Below the pieces are notes generated by a model, which did no database searches, had not been told where the DNA came from, and saw only the letters and a list, made by a program, of their open reading frames with translations. From assembly GCA_017532355.1 (NCBI GenBank), contig JAFXJK010000058.1, positions 1-64,000 of the forward strand: 64,000 nucleotides of DNA, written 5' to 3'. The translations under genes were made by a program, and so were the position numbers. Each line of letters begins with the position of its first letter. Within the stretch, counting starts at the first letter, position 1. Shown here one piece after another: positions 63,095-64,000 of the stretch. The DNA is from Oscillospiraceae bacterium (GTDB lineage: Bacteria > Bacillota_A > Clostridia > Oscillospirales > JAAYXM01).

Positions 63095-64000
63095 TTACTT
63101 TTTCTCCGCGCTCTTTTTTGAAGAAGTCTTTTTTGTTGCTGTTTTCTTCGCAGAAGAAGCTTTCTTTGTTGTCTTTTTTGAGCTTTTCTTCGAGGTTTCG
63201 CTCTTGGCCTTATATTCCTGCGGCTCATACCTCTCGCAATCGGGGTTTGCACAGAAAATCTTCTTTGAGCCGCGTCCTGAGCGCTTGTACATAGTTTTTC
63301 CGCAAACTTCACACTTTTCCTTCTGCGGAACGTCCCAGGTCATAAAGGTACATTCCGGGAATTTCTCGCAGCCGTAGTACCAATATCCGTTTTTTGATTT
63401 CTTCTTGAGAATTTCGCCGCCGCAGACGGGGCACTCACCCGGAGTTTTCTCAACGATTGCCTTTGTGTTCTTGCACTCGGGAAATCCCGGGCAGGCAAGG
63501 AACTTGCCGAAGCGGCCTGATTTTACAACCATATTGCGTCCGCAGAGCTCGCAGACAATGTCCGTAACCTCGTCGGGCACCTTAAGACGTTTGCCCTCGA
63601 GAGCCTCTTCAGCCTTTTCGAGTTCTTCCGCAAACGGGCCGTAAAAGTCGGAAAGTGTTTTCTTCCAGTCCTTTGAGCCTGTTTCGACCTCGTCAAGCTG
63701 CTGCTCCATGTGAGCTGTAAATTCCACGTCGATAATGTCGGAGAACTGTTCGACCATGAGGCCGTTGACGACCTCGCCGAGAGGTGTCGGCTTTAAGCTC
63801 TTGCCCTCTTTGACGACATATTCGCGGTCGAGGATTGTAGAAATTGTCGGAGCGTAGGTACTCGGACGTCCAACGCCCTTTTCTTCCATAGCCTTGATGA
63901 GACTGCCGTCTGTATATCGTGCAGGCGGTGTGGTGAAGTGCTGTTCGCAGGTCTTGCCCTCAAATTTGAGTTTTTCGTTCTCGGAAAGCTCGGGGAGGAG
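63095..64000 (-). CDS. topA: DNA topoisomerase I, C-terminal part (5' end outside window)
   Basis: The frame is open to the window end. Visible are the end of the catalytic core (TTPPARYTDGSLIKAMEEKG, VGRPSTYAPTISTILDR) and three C4 zinc ribbons (CELCGRNMVVKSGRFGKFLAC, CPVCGGEILKK...CEKFPEC, CEVCGKTMYKR...CANPDC), then a very Lys/Ser/Thr-rich tail of about 40 residues. Topoisomerase I relaxes negative supercoils. The active-site Tyr lies upstream of the window. The long basic tail is common in Gram-positives. Confidence 0.95.
   Translation of the reverse strand, partial: LLPELSENEKLKFEGKTCEQHFTTPPARYTDGSLIKAMEEKGVGRPSTYAPTISTILDREYVVKEGKSLKPTPLGEVVNGLMVEQFSDIIDVEFTAHMEQQLDEVETGSKDWKKTLSDFYGPFAEELEKAEEALEGKRLKVPDEVTDIVCELCGRNMVVKSGRFGKFLACPGFPECKNTKAIVEKTPGECPVCGGEILKKKSKNGYWYYGCEKFPECTFMTWDVPQKEKCEVCGKTMYKRSGRGSKKIFCANPDCERYEPQEYKAKSETSKKSSKKTTKKASSAKKTATKKTSSKKSAEKK

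Overview
The window reads as a chromosome segment of a Gram-positive, anaerobic Clostridia bacterium, most likely a gut Oscillospiraceae/Ruminococcaceae-type organism. The signs are GGAGG ribosome binding sites, SigA promoters with 17-bp spacers, a DnaD plus DnaI/DnaC-type primosome pair, TrmFO, a UPF0340 (YwlG) protein, ECF vitamin transport, S-layer-homology (SLH) anchored proteins, an NfnAB-type ferredoxin:NADP oxidoreductase, and the Bacillus-like order SRP RNA-dnaX-ybaB-recR. This placement is inferred from gene content; no taxonomic search was possible.

Layout. 1-0.8 kb: C-terminal end of an SLH surface protein, then a repeat-rich gap. 1.3-7.7 kb: upp, trmL and a glycolytic operon pgk-tpiA-gpmI-eno without gap. 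7.7-13 kb: an AraC-controlled divergent cluster with a clan GH-A glycosidase, a UxuA-like dehydratase, an SDR oxidoreductase and an SMP-30 lactonase, fitting uronate or aldonate use. 13-15.9 kb: tRNA-Val, a GNAT-like protein, an unexplained gap with promoters on both strands, and tyrS. 15.9-18.6 kb: a second AraC regulator divergent from a GH109-like Gfo/Idh/MocA protein and a YgjV-like membrane protein. 18.8-23.3 kb (minus): a 50-residue peptide gene, then dnaD-dnaC-dacA-lipoprotein. 23.5-34.8 kb: nfnAB, UPF0340, yfbR, a lipoprotein, comM, lepA, hemW, ACT and PFL proteins, tadA. 35-37.3 kb: serC-serA.

37.3-44.4 kb is the most interesting part. A cobalamin riboswitch with its own terminator precedes four tightly packed genes: an SLH-anchored protein combining a terpenoid-cyclase-like alpha/alpha repeat region with transcobalamin-C-like (DUF4430) domains, a DUF4430 lipoprotein, an EcfT, and one polypeptide that fuses two ECF ATPases to an S component. 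This looks like a complete surface-to-membrane corrinoid capture and uptake system whose outer part resembles animal intrinsic factor.

44.5-52.4 kb is a third AraC-linked cluster of unknown substrate: a TIM-barrel-like protein, a sensory-rhodopsin-transducer-family protein, a phosphotriesterase-family hydrolase, a fucose-isomerase-like protein and an M24 homologue that appears to lack metal ligands, next to a SASA-type esterase and a beta-propeller glycosidase. 52.6-64 kb (minus) is housekeeping: a lipoprotein, a duplicated tRNA-Leu 3' end, tRNA-Leu, recR, ybaB, dnaX, SRP RNA, asnA, glnA, then radical SAM-rnc-plsX-trmFO-topA (topA cut by the window end).
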